This document shows, piece by piece, positions 18,270-26,509 of a stretch of 64,000 nt of DNA (the stretch's first letter is position 1; each line of letters opens with the position of its first letter). A program made the position numbers and the translations under genes. The stretch is taken from assembly GCA_965204215.1 (NCBI GenBank), contig CBDBDZ010000013.1, forward strand, positions 744,001 to 808,000, written 5' to 3'. Source of the stretch: CBDBDZ01 sp965204215 (GTDB lineage Bacteria > Pseudomonadota > Gammaproteobacteria > Pseudomonadales > GM7GCV1). The notes below the pieces were generated by a model. The model worked only from the letters and a program-made list of their open reading frames with translations. It was not told the origin of the DNA and did not search any database.

Positions 18270-19937
18270 TTAAAATAAACCTTCTACTTTACCTTCATGG
18301 TTAATATGAATACGATTAGCAGCAGGTATACGAGGAAGCCCAGGCATTGTCATAATATCGCCACAGACAACAACAATAAAACCAGCACCAGCAGAAAGCC
18401 GTACTTCGCGGATAGGAACAATATGGTTAGTTGGCGCACCAATCAAGTTGGGGTCAGTAGAAAAACTGTATTGTGTTTTGGCGATACAAATAGGTAAGTT
18501 ACCAAAACCATTTTCTTCCAAATCTTTAATTTGGTTGCGAACTTTGGTATCACCAGTAATGTCTGATGCGCGATAAATTTCTGAAGCAACGGTTTTAATT
18601 TTATTCCAGATAGGCATATCCAGTGGATAAAGTGGCGCGTATTCTGAAACGTCACTATCGGCAATGGCGGCTACTTTTGTTGCTAATTCTTCCGTACCTG
18701 CACCGCCATTAGCCCAATGGCTGGCGGTAATAGCTTTAACGCCCAATTCATTAACGATATCTTTAAGAGCTTGCATTTCGGCATCAGTATCATGAATAAA
18801 TTGGTTGACAGCCACTATTACAGGTACACCGAATTTTTTAACATTTTCAATGTGACGAATCAAATTGGCTGAACCTTTGACTACAGCACCGACGTTTTCG
18901 CCAGCTAATTGGTCTTTTGCAACACCGCCGTGCATTTTTAAGGCACGAATGGTAGCTACAATCACAGCAACCGATGGTTTAAGTTCAGCGGCACGACATT
19001 TAATATCAAAAAATTTCTCAGCACCTAAATCTGCACCAAAACCAGCTTCTGTTACTACGTAGTCAGCCATTTTTAATGCCGATTTAGTAGCAATAACTGA
19101 ATTACAACCGTGGGCAATATTGGCAAATGGTCCGCCGTGAATAAAAGCAGGGTTGTGTTCTAGTGTTTGTACCAAGTTAGGCTGGATTGCATCTTTTAGC
19201 AAGACAGACATAGCGCCTGCGGCGTTAAGTACGCCAGCACGAACGGGTTTTTTGTCACGGTCATAACCGATAACGATTTGGCCAAGACGCTCGGTTAAAT
19301 CGTCCAGGCTGGTAGCCAGACAGAAAATTGCCATCACTTCTGACGCCACTGTTATGTCAAAACCATCTTCGCGAGGGTAGCCGTTGCCTGGACCGCCTAA
19401 GGCACAAACGATGTCGCGCAATGCACGGTCATTCATATCTACCACGCGCTTCCAGCCTATACGACGAATATCTAAACCGCTTTCATTGCCCCAGTGAATA
19501 TGGTTGTCTAGTAGTGCTGACTGTAAATTATGAGCAGCGCCAATTGCGTGAAAGTCGCCAGTAAAGTGTAAGTTAATGTCTTCCATGGGTACGACTTGAG
19601 CGTAGCCGCCACCAGCAGCACCACCTTTCATACCAAAGCAAGGACCAAGGCTGGGTTCGCGCAAACAAACCATTGCATTTTTGCCGATACGATTTAAACC
19701 ATCGGTTAAACCTACAGATGTGGTGGTTTTACCTTCCCCAGCAGGAGTAGGGGAGATGGCAGTTACTAAAATTAATTTGCCATCTTGTTTGTCTTTAAGA
19801 GCAGACAAGTAACCTAAATCCACTTTGGCTTTGGTTTTGCCATAAGGAATAATAGCTTCTTCTGGAATATTGATTTTAGCAGCAATTTCACCAATAGGTT
19901 TTAGAGTGGCTTTTTGTGCAATTTCTATGTCGCTCAT
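18270..19937 (-). CDS. fhs: Formate--tetrahydrofolate ligase
   Basis: The 555-residue protein matches formyl-THF synthetase along its length. It catalyses ATP-dependent formation of 10-formyl-THF from formate. Visible motifs are the P-loop SPTPAGEGKTTTSVGLTDGL, the LREPSLGPCFGMKGGAAGGG block, the FTGDFHAIGAAHNLQSALLD block and the C-terminal LSAGAGFIVVVCGDIMTMPG. The length is normal for the monofunctional bacterial enzyme. It is transcribed divergently from the dimethylglycine dehydrogenase-like gene, which would release one-carbon units onto THF, so the pair fits folate-linked oxidation of methyl groups. No riboswitch was recognised in its 205-base leader. Confidence 0.97.
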   Translation of the reverse strand: MSDIEIAQKATLKPIGEIAAKINIPEEAIIPYGKTKAKVDLGYLSALKDKQDGKLILVTAISPTPAGEGKTTTSVGLTDGLNRIGKNAMVCLREPSLGPCFGMKGGAAGGGYAQVVPMEDINLHFTGDFHAIGAAHNLQSALLDNHIHWGNESGLDIRRIGWKRVVDMNDRALRDIVCALGGPGNGYPREDGFDITVASEVMAIFCLATSLDDLTERLGQIVIGYDRDKKPVRAGVLNAAGAMSVLLKDAIQPNLVQTLEHNPAFIHGGPFANIAHGCNSVIATKSALKMADYVVTEAGFGADLGAEKFFDIKCRAAELKPSVAVIVATIRALKMHGGVAKDQLAGENVGAVVKGSANLIRHIENVKKFGVPVIVAVNQFIHDTDAEMQALKDIVNELGVKAITASHWANGGAGTEELATKVAAIADSDVSEYAPLYPLDMPIWNKIKTVASEIYRASDITGDTKVRNQIKDLEENGFGNLPICIAKTQYSFSTDPNLIGAPTNHIVPIREVRLSAGAGFIVVVCGDIMTMPGLPRIPAANRIHINHEGKVEGLF

Positions 19938-20142
19938 ATTAAAAATTCTCCAGATTGATGTTTGATTGGGGATGTTTTATGAAGTCGGGCATTGTGAAGA
20001 GGTTGGCTGTATATCGTTATTCTTTTACCGCCTATCGGCTAACTTTTTGCGACTAAGGCAATGAAAAGCAACCAATTATAGGGCATTATTTTGTAAACGT
20101 AATACAATCGCGCTCAATTTTCACATTACATTTATTTCATCC

Positions 20143-22668
20143 ATGAAAAATAAAACAAAAGTAGTCGTCATCGGTGGCGGTGTTATTGGTGTTGGTACAG
20201 CTTATCACCTTGCAAAAAAAGGTTGGGGAGATGTGGTGTTGCTGGAACGCAAAGAACTAACTTCGGGTTCAACCTGGCACGCGGCAGGATTATTGCCGTT
20301 ATTTAATATGAGCTATTCTGTGGGTAAACTGCATCAGTATTCGGTGAATTTTTATCACGAATTGGAAAAAGAAGTGGGTAGAGAAATTGGTTTGAAAATT
20401 GTATCAAATATCCGTTTGGCCAATTGTGAAGATAGAATGGATGAGTATCGCTATTATGTAGGCGTTGCTCAGACAGTGGGCGTTGATGTCAGGTTTTTAA
20501 CGCCTGAGCAAGTCAAAGAAGCCTGGCCAATGTGCAACACAGAAGGTCTGATTGGGGCTATTCAACACCCTGACGATGGGTATATTCAACCTTCTGAATT
20601 AACACAGGCCATGGCACAGGGTGCGCGCAGTCGTGGTGTTGAAATTAACCGCTTTACCACGGTTACTGGCATTACAGCCATTAATCAAAATAACGGTAGA
20701 GATGGCTGGATAGTGAAAACCGATAAAGGCGATATAGAGTGCGAGCATATTGTATCTTGTACGGGCAGTTTTGCGCGTAAGACAGGGGAAATGGTTGGTT
20801 TGGATATACCAGTAATGCCTGTTGAACACCAATTTATAGTGACAGAGCCACACCCTGATGTATTAAAACGCAAAAAGCAAGGGCTTCCAGAACAGGGAGT
20901 GCTTCGAGAATCTGATGCTGGCTATTACTTTCGCGAAGAAGCTGGCGGCTTTATTCTTGGTCCTTATGAAAATGATGCCCCGGCTTGCTATGTGGACGGT
21001 CCATCTGATGACTGTGAATACGAATTGTTTGATGGAGACCTGGAGCGTTTGATGCCGCACATCGAAGCTGCTGTTAATAGAGTGCCAGCCTTTGAAGAAG
21101 TGGGTATAAAAGAAATATACAACGGAGCCATTGCCTATACACCAGATGGCAACCCTATCGTTGGACCGGCTTGGGATTTGGATAATTTTTGGCTGAACGA
21201 AGGCCATAGTTTTGGTATTACCGCAGCTGGCGGTGCAGGTTGGCAATTAGCGGAATGGATGGTTGATGGCGAACCCACGGTTGATATGATGGGTGTTGAC
21301 CCTCGTCGTTTTGGTCCTTACGCCTCTCGCGGCTTTTTGCGGACTAAAAATGAAGAAGCTTATGATCATGTATTCAAAAATCACTATCCTGATGAAGAAC
21401 GCGAGGCAGCAAGACCTTTAAAAACAACACCTTGCTATTCACGTATGAAAGAACTGGGTGCTGTATTTGGTTCTGTTTATGGCTGGGAGCGCCCCAACTG
21501 GTTTGCGCCGAAAGGCTACGAACTAACCTCAGAAGATTTAAATCAAGCTGATGTATTGTGGAATAAAAATTATTCAAAACCCAAAGAGGGCGAACCTATT
21601 GTCGAAAAAACATCTTACCGCCGCTCTAACTATTTTGAACATGTGGGTAACGAATGCCGCCACGTAATGGAGCATGTAGGCATACTTGATATGTCAGCGT
21701 TTTCCAAGTTTACTGTGACTGGTCGAGGCGCAGAAGCATGGCTAGAGTCTTTGGTGGCAAATACGATTCCCAAAGGGGTTGGCAGGTTGGGATTGTGTCA
21801 TATGTTGTCGAAAAATGGCGGGACTCGCAGCGAATTTACCATTTACAAAAAGGCGATAAATAATTATTACCTTGTTTCCGCAGGCGCTTTAGAACGCCAC
21901 GATTGGGATTATTTGCAAAAACTTTGCCCGCAAGATGGCAGCGTGAATTTGCAAAAAATCACTACTCAAATGGGGGTTTTAGTCATAGCTGGACCAAAAT
22001 CTCGACTATTGTTACAAAAATTAACGGATACTGATTTGTCCAATGCCAATTTTAAATGGCTTACTGGCAAAAGTATTAATGTGGGTTATGCCCAGGTCGA
22101 TGCTATGCGTGTTAATTTTGTGGGCGAACTTGGCTGGGAATTACATCATCCTATTGAAATGCAAAATTACATTTTTGATCAGGTGATGCAGGCGGGTGAA
22201 GTATTTAGTATTAAACCTTTTGGTATTCGCGCTATGGATTCCATGCGCTTAGAAAAATCGTACCGACTGATTCCCCAGGAATTGTCCATTGAATATTCAG
22301 CACTTGAATCGGGACTTGACAGGTTTGTCAAGCTTGATAAAGAGGCTGACTTTATCGGCAAACAAGCATTAATTGACTGGCAGAACAAAGGTTTTGATAA
22401 CGCCTTTGTTACTATGAAAGTGTTAAATATCACTGATGCTGATGCTCGCGGTTCAGAAGCTATCTTAAGAGATGGTAACGTCGTAGGGCGTGCTACCTCT
22501 GGCGGCTATGGTTTTCGTATTGATCAATCACTTGCCTTAGGTCTGGTTAAACCTGAATACGCCGCAATTGGTACAGAGCTTGAAATTGAAATATTAGGGC
22601 AGCGTTATCCTGCAGTAGTCATCGAAGAGTCGCCCTATGACCCCGAAAATAAAGCATTAAGATCTTAA
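20143..22668 (+). CDS. Dimethylglycine/sarcosine dehydrogenase-like FAD enzyme with GcvT domain
   Basis: The 841-residue protein has the two-part architecture of dimethylglycine and sarcosine dehydrogenases. An N-terminal DAO domain carries the dinucleotide fold VVVIGGGVIGVGTAYHLAKK and the SGSTWHAAGLLPLF segment; the equivalent His carries covalent FAD in the mitochondrial enzymes. It ends near residue 370 with YTPDGNPIVGPA. Then come the FAO_M linker and a C-terminal aminomethyltransferase (GcvT) region with a terminal barrel (VVGRATSGGYGF, PYDPENKALR). It should oxidise an N-methyl group and pass formaldehyde to THF. The exact substrate (dimethylglycine, sarcosine or another methylamine) is not determined. 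A second, degraded paralog lies at 32976-33251. Confidence 0.88.
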   Translation: MKNKTKVVVIGGGVIGVGTAYHLAKKGWGDVVLLERKELTSGSTWHAAGLLPLFNMSYSVGKLHQYSVNFYHELEKEVGREIGLKIVSNIRLANCEDRMDEYRYYVGVAQTVGVDVRFLTPEQVKEAWPMCNTEGLIGAIQHPDDGYIQPSELTQAMAQGARSRGVEINRFTTVTGITAINQNNGRDGWIVKTDKGDIECEHIVSCTGSFARKTGEMVGLDIPVMPVEHQFIVTEPHPDVLKRKKQGLPEQGVLRESDAGYYFREEAGGFILGPYENDAPACYVDGPSDDCEYELFDGDLERLMPHIEAAVNRVPAFEEVGIKEIYNGAIAYTPDGNPIVGPAWDLDNFWLNEGHSFGITAAGGAGWQLAEWMVDGEPTVDMMGVDPRRFGPYASRGFLRTKNEEAYDHVFKNHYPDEEREAARPLKTTPCYSRMKELGAVFGSVYGWERPNWFAPKGYELTSEDLNQADVLWNKNYSKPKEGEPIVEKTSYRRSNYFEHVGNECRHVMEHVGILDMSAFSKFTVTGRGAEAWLESLVANTIPKGVGRLGLCHMLSKNGGTRSEFTIYKKAINNYYLVSAGALERHDWDYLQKLCPQDGSVNLQKITTQMGVLVIAGPKSRLLLQKLTDTDLSNANFKWLTGKSINVGYAQVDAMRVNFVGELGWELHHPIEMQNYIFDQVMQAGEVFSIKPFGIRAMDSMRLEKSYRLIPQELSIEYSALESGLDRFVKLDKEADFIGKQALIDWQNKGFDNAFVTMKVLNITDADARGSEAILRDGNVVGRATSGGYGFRIDQSLALGLVKPEYAAIGTELEIEILGQRYPAVVIEESPYDPENKALRS

Positions 22669-22862
22669 AGAGAGTTTTGCATAATTATTGCGCTCGTCAA
22701 TACAGCGTTAAATTTTCGCTCAAAATGCTCATTTACTGCCAGTAATAAGCTCCGCTTTTTCGTTCAAATTTGTCTTGTCTTGTCTTGTCTTGTCTTGTCT
22801 TGTCTTGTCTTGTCTTGTCTTGTCTTGAGTTCGCTCGTGACATTATGCAAGGCTCTCTTAAA
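22667..22862. mobile_element. Inverted-repeat element (MITE-3) carrying a microsatellite
   Basis: The ends AAGAGAGTTTTGCATAAT and, inverted, AAGAGAGCCTTGCATAAT match at 16 of 18 positions and extend weakly inward (GCTCGT on both sides). Flanking TAA direct repeats are compatible with a short target duplication. The left end overlaps the stop codon of the preceding gene. About 56 bases of a (TGTCT)n tandem repeat fill the right half. Only one clear copy is in the window. Confidence 0.6.
22771..22826. repeat. Pentanucleotide microsatellite (TGTCT)n, about 11 units
   Basis: Uninterrupted tandem TGTCT units between 22771 and 22826. Such arrays change length by slippage. It lies downstream of two convergent coding regions, so it cannot switch a reading frame here, but its length may vary between strains or reads. 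Confidence 0.95.
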
Positions 22863-22894
22863 TTTTAATTGGCTATCAGGTATGGAAGTATATT

Positions 22895-23965
22895 CTAAGG
22901 CCAATCATCGGTAGGGGTGATAAAGGCGCCATGGCTTTCAATAGCCAGTTTCCAAAAAGCTCCTGCTGCCAGATAATCACCCTCTAGTGGTAGCAGTATC
23001 GCATTTATAGGAATTTCAGGGTCTAGCAAATTTGTCGCTTGTTCAAATAAGCGCAGACGTTGTTTGCCGCTGATGGTATTGCGCTCGCGTTTACCTCCCA
23101 GAGTGGGTAGTCCATCGGTAATAATAAAAATATTATCGGGTTTGGGGTTCATATCCATTGCTGCCTCTATTGCCTTTTTAAAATTTGTACCTTTGTCTGG
23201 AATTTGTCGTTCCACAAAATTTAGATGAGATTCAACTTGCAGGCTATCGCTTACAGCATACCATTGATTGAGCGGTTTGTTGTCGGCAGAATAAGTATCC
23301 TGGTTAAAATGTAGTAATTGATAGTCGGCTTCAAGGGGTAAATTTGCCATAATCCATCTAGTGGTTTGCAATGCTTTTTGCCACTTGGGGGCGTAGCGTT
23401 TTTGTTGGTCGCTACCAATGCGTCTACGAATAATATTAATCACACTGTTATCTAGCATGCTGGCAGAACTATCTAACAAAATTAAGATTTGATGTCCTCC
23501 CAATTTTAAGCCTGTTAAATATTGCCTTTGTCCCTCACCAGCGTAGCTTGCAGCTTTACTGTTTCGTTGTTCCTCCTCTTTAAGTTGTTGAAATTGCTCT
23601 TCAAGTGCGACTAGTTGGGCTTTTAACGCTTTGATTTTGTCTTCGTGATTGGGGTCAATAGTATCAATTGAAGCTCGTAATTTAGTAATATCTTTTTCAA
23701 TTTTAATGGCCAAACCTTCGGCTTCTGCCAACTCATCATTGACATCGTCAATGGTATTTTGCAGTGCAACCAGGTTTTCGCGACCTTGTTCTAACTCTTG
23801 CAATGAGGTTTGAATAGAGAGGGATGATGCACCGCCACCACTATTGCCATCACCTTCACCAGGTTTTAGTAAAATGAAAATCAGTGCAACGGCGCCTAAG
23901 CCACATGACATAATATCCAAAAATGCCAAACTTGAAGGACTAAAGCGTGATTTGCGACGATACAA
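22895..23965 (-). CDS. Membrane-anchored vWA protein with ExbD/TolR-like N-terminus
   Basis: The 356-residue protein begins with a basic stretch (MYRRKSRFSPSS) and a single membrane helix, about residues 13-33 (LAFLDIMSCGLGAVALIFIL). The FLDIM motif places an Asp (D17) like the proton-carrying Asp of ExbD/TolR (FIDVM). A charged coiled-coil segment follows (about 52-140). Then comes a von Willebrand A domain with complete MIDAS: LLDSSASM (DxSxS), the Thr in KGTNFKKAI and the Asp in IITDGLPT. It is the last gene of the SPOR / MotA-TolQ-ExbB / Hsp70-like operon, one base after the previous stop. I infer it is the moving-partner subunit of a proton-driven channel, with a metal-binding vWA domain in the periplasm in place of the usual ExbD or OmpA domain. 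Confidence 0.85.
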   Translation of the reverse strand: MYRRKSRFSPSSLAFLDIMSCGLGAVALIFILLKPGEGDGNSGGGASSLSIQTSLQELEQGRENLVALQNTIDDVNDELAEAEGLAIKIEKDITKLRASIDTIDPNHEDKIKALKAQLVALEEQFQQLKEEEQRNSKAASYAGEGQRQYLTGLKLGGHQILILLDSSASMLDNSVINIIRRRIGSDQQKRYAPKWQKALQTTRWIMANLPLEADYQLLHFNQDTYSADNKPLNQWYAVSDSLQVESHLNFVERQIPDKGTNFKKAIEAAMDMNPKPDNIFIITDGLPTLGGKRERNTISGKQRLRLFEQATNLLDPEIPINAILLPLEGDYLAAGAFWKLAIESHGAFITPTDDWP

Positions 23966-23966
23966 A

Positions 23967-24929
23967 CTACTGACTCCAATGGGTAATCAACTGCGTTTGT
24001 TGTCCTGCAGGCAATTGAGCTTCAAGGTTTTGCATGACTTGATAATAGCCATTGTGGTTGGTTTTTGTTACTGTAATATTGGAGTGTTGATTACGTAAGT
24101 AATATTGAAGTAATTCAGGAGTATGTTCTGGTAAAATAATATTATTCGCCTGAATGGATGTTGACTCAGAAATAAATTGATACAACTTTTGTTTTATGGG
24201 AGCGGTTTCAATAGATGTGCGAAATTGGGTATTATTTGATTGTAATTCAACTTCGATTGAATCATTGCCAAGATTGCAATGTTTAAATAAATCAAAAGCC
24301 TGTTGTTCTATCATTGCATCATGCCCAATATCAAATCGGTTTGATGTCAGTAATGCGTTTTTTAATAGTTCCAACCAGCGCTTTTGGATACTGTGCGCTC
24401 CCCAGTTTTTAACCATTTTGGGATTAATTACCGTCCAGCCATCGTCAGTGAGTTGTATATAACTGACAATAGCAGTGTGCAATTGAATGTCGAGGTTACA
24501 CACTGTTTGTTTGTCGTATTGCGATGAGAAACTGATAAAATTACATAGGGCAATATTGACACAAGCTCGTACTTTTATACCAGCTTGTTGAGCGATAGTG
24601 ACAATAAGCGAGCATTGTCTGGCACTGTAATGTGCAGGATAGACAAGAATGCATTCTGATAAATGATACTCTTGTCGCCATTGAATAAACTGGTGAAAAG
24701 CCAGGTCGGCCTGGGTTTTTACCGATGAATTTATTGCCACTACAGCGTTGTGATTCATTAATTGCCAGTAATCACTCATCACATAATGCCGATTGGCGCG
24801 GCAACGCTTTTCTGCTAACTGTCCAAAATATAGCTGGTCGTTAGTAACCTGGCAAAAACCACTGCATTGTTGCGTTTGATTGGACTTAAGAAGGAATGAA
24901 TTGCAATCATTGATGATTATTATATCCAT
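23967..24929 (-). CDS. Hsp70/actin-fold-like protein, degenerate, unknown function
   Basis: I do not recognise this 320-residue protein by name. The segment around residues 98-160 (CILVYPAHYSARQCSLIVTI, AGIKVRACVNIALCNFISF, then VCNLDIQLHTAIVSYIQL) parallels the Hsp70/MreB-type ATPase fold. It matches the VPAxFxxxQR, AGLxVxxLINEPTAAAL and DxGxxxxxxS blocks in order, but the glycine-rich phosphate loops are degenerate, so ATP hydrolysis is doubtful. It is also rich in Cys and Gln. It sits between the channel gene and the vWA gene and is separated from the former by MITE-2 copy 2. The element's terminal bases (TAGGAT) form the only visible ribosome-binding site for this start. Confidence 0.6.
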   Translation of the reverse strand: MDIIIINDCNSFLLKSNQTQQCSGFCQVTNDQLYFGQLAEKRCRANRHYVMSDYWQLMNHNAVVAINSSVKTQADLAFHQFIQWRQEYHLSECILVYPAHYSARQCSLIVTIAQQAGIKVRACVNIALCNFISFSSQYDKQTVCNLDIQLHTAIVSYIQLTDDGWTVINPKMVKNWGAHSIQKRWLELLKNALLTSNRFDIGHDAMIEQQAFDLFKHCNLGNDSIEVELQSNNTQFRTSIETAPIKQKLYQFISESTSIQANNIILPEHTPELLQYYLRNQHSNITVTKTNHNGYYQVMQNLEAQLPAGQQTQLITHWSQ

Positions 24930-24932
24930 AAT

Positions 24933-25173
24933 CCTAGATCTCGCAGTTGAATCTGGAATTTACAGTTATTTTCAGGAAATAATGCAAGGCATGGCTTGCA
25001 GGTAATGGTTGTAGCCCTTGCCAAAAGCCATAACGCAGCAGTGTGAACTGAAAAGAGCTGTAAAACCAGGTAGCGATTTGTAATTCACTTATGAAGTGAA
25101 TCGAAGAATAAAGGCTTATCAATAACATTCAAACTCTTAGGAGTGAAATTAGCGTTCAACTGTCGGATCCAGG
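24933..25173. mobile_element. MITE-2 copy 2 (241 bp) inside an operon
   Basis: Same length and nearly the same sequence as 4169-4409, with ends CCTAGATCTCGCAGTTGAA and, inverted, CCTGGATCCGACAGTTGAA. A perfect 5-bp target duplication ATAAT flanks it (24928-24932 and 25174-25178). It lies between the MotA/TolQ/ExbB-like gene and the Hsp70-like gene, its duplication overlapping the start codon region of the latter. The intervening 260 bases contain nothing else. It may be polar, or may be read through. Confidence 0.92.
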
Positions 25174-25189
25174 ATAATGGCTAGTATAG

Positions 25190-25969
25190 CTAACGCTGAA
25201 GTTTTTTAACAAGAAAGTCATCGCAGTATTGTTGAACTGCTAAAACCAGACGCTCTTGATGCAGGGTTAATTGATGGCTGAAAAACATAATGACAATACT
25301 AATTAATAAAGCGATAAATGTGGAATTAAAAGCAACGCCAAGGCTGGCAGTAACACTTGCAATATCACCATTAACGGCTAAATGTGCATTGCCCAGTGCC
25401 TCACCAATACCGCGTACCGTACCAATAAAACCGATAGAAGGAATTGCCCAGGCAATATAGCGGATCATCGACAATTCAGATTCCAGGCGTGAAGCCTCAG
25501 CTTCGCAGTTATCACGCACTGCCGATGCAACTTCTTGAATGGAACCATTGGATGAAAAGCGTTGTAGTGCATGAGTCAGTGTTCTGGGTAGTAATAAGCG
25601 TGATAAGCCAGGTTGTGACAGCGGGCGCGATAATGTTATGGCGTCATCGGGTAGAATTCTTTCACCATCGGCAACAGGAATAAGTTGCTTGTTCAGTAAT
25701 TGCTTTTGCTTGTTAACATCAACGGCTTTTAACGTCATTATGGCGAGTGCCCACAACATTAAAACAAAACAGGCCTCTTGTTCGTAATCTTTCAGTACCA
25801 CCCAAATTGAGCGTTGGGCAATGTTGGCATTGGCGGCACTGGTTTGTAGTAATAAAATTTCTGCATTGGGACGAATTAATCCCACATAAATGGAGTGAAC
25901 CACAATAAATGCAACGGCTAGCGAAATGAGTTGAAACAAAAAGTCTGATTGATGATTAGGCGATTTCAT
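25190..25969 (-). CDS. MotA/TolQ/ExbB-family proton channel
   Basis: A 259-residue inner-membrane protein with the layout of this family. A first hydrophobic helix lies at about residues 12-34 and a second at about 66-84. A cytoplasmic domain (about 85-160) follows, then two C-terminal helices. The signature IPSIGFIGTVRGIGEALGNA, followed by SVTASLGVAFNSTFIALLIS, matches the ExbB/TolQ pattern with the two pore-lining Thr positions (GTV and NST). No exbD, tolR or motB gene is present nearby. The vWA protein at 22895 has an ExbD-like membrane helix and is the likely partner. Only 7 bases separate it from the SPOR gene upstream. Confidence 0.9.
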   Translation of the reverse strand: MKSPNHQSDFLFQLISLAVAFIVVHSIYVGLIRPNAEILLLQTSAANANIAQRSIWVVLKDYEQEACFVLMLWALAIMTLKAVDVNKQKQLLNKQLIPVADGERILPDDAITLSRPLSQPGLSRLLLPRTLTHALQRFSSNGSIQEVASAVRDNCEAEASRLESELSMIRYIAWAIPSIGFIGTVRGIGEALGNAHLAVNGDIASVTASLGVAFNSTFIALLISIVIMFFSHQLTLHQERLVLAVQQYCDDFLVKKLQR

Positions 25970-25976
25970 AAAAATA

Positions 25977-26366
25977 TTAGCGGTTTTTATTAGTTTTAGC
26001 CTCTGCTGCTAAAGTTTTAATTTGATCCAGGTTTCGTGCCCAACAGCCAGTATGACCATTGGTGCTACAAATTTCTTTTGCCATTTGTATGGCTTTTTGA
26101 CCCGACTCATAAACACCGTAAGCTAAAGCATACCAATAGCGACTATTGCTTTTAATGTAGACAATGCCCATTTCATCTTTATCCAAATCAAAGTTTTTAG
26201 CATGATTAAGCGCTTCTTCTTTTGTTTGAAAAGCTCCCAGTTGAACGGTATAAAGTTGCTTGTAGTTACTGGATTCTGTGTTTGATCTGGTTAATGTGAG
26301 ATTTGATTGCTTTTGAGCAAAGGCACCAAAACTGAAAAGCAACAATAGGGTAAGCATAATTTTCAT
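25977..26366 (-). CDS. Secreted SPOR-domain protein
   Basis: A 129-residue protein with a signal peptide (MKIMLTLLLLFSFGAFAQ) and a SPOR-type repeat in the mature part. The core YTVQLGAFQTKEEALNHAKN and the second half YWYALAYGVYESGQKAIQMA are typical. SPOR domains bind denuded peptidoglycan, so the protein is likely periplasmic or outer-membrane facing. It is the first gene of the four-gene lower-strand operon and may tether the complex to the cell wall. Two Cys near the C-terminus (EICSTNGHTGCW) could form a disulfide. Confidence 0.85.
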   Translation of the reverse strand: MKIMLTLLLLFSFGAFAQKQSNLTLTRSNTESSNYKQLYTVQLGAFQTKEEALNHAKNFDLDKDEMGIVYIKSNSRYWYALAYGVYESGQKAIQMAKEICSTNGHTGCWARNLDQIKTLAAEAKTNKNR

Positions 26367-26509
26367 AAATGATAATGCTCCAAATTAGAGGTTGTTGTTT
26401 GAGATAGCAGCGTTTTTTGAATGTTAATGACAGAATTTTAACAGTATAATGGTTGCTTTGTCATACGAATAGAACCATTTTTTACTAGATATATTATGAG
26501 CAAAAAGTT

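Noticed and set aside
19938..20142. ZTP or other riboswitch upstream of fhs
   Set aside because: Such switches occur before fhs in some bacteria, but I could not find the conserved core of the ZTP motif or another known class.
22771..22826. Repeat array as a CRISPR
   Set aside because: The unit is five bases without spacers, a simple microsatellite.
24934..25128. A 64-residue lower-strand gene
   Set aside because: It lies entirely inside MITE-2 copy 2 and has no conserved counterpart logic beyond the element itself.
22895..26366. Zorya anti-phage system
   Set aside because: A MotA-like channel is present, but there is no OmpA-domain ZorB, no ZorC/ZorD helicase or nuclease, and the other genes differ.
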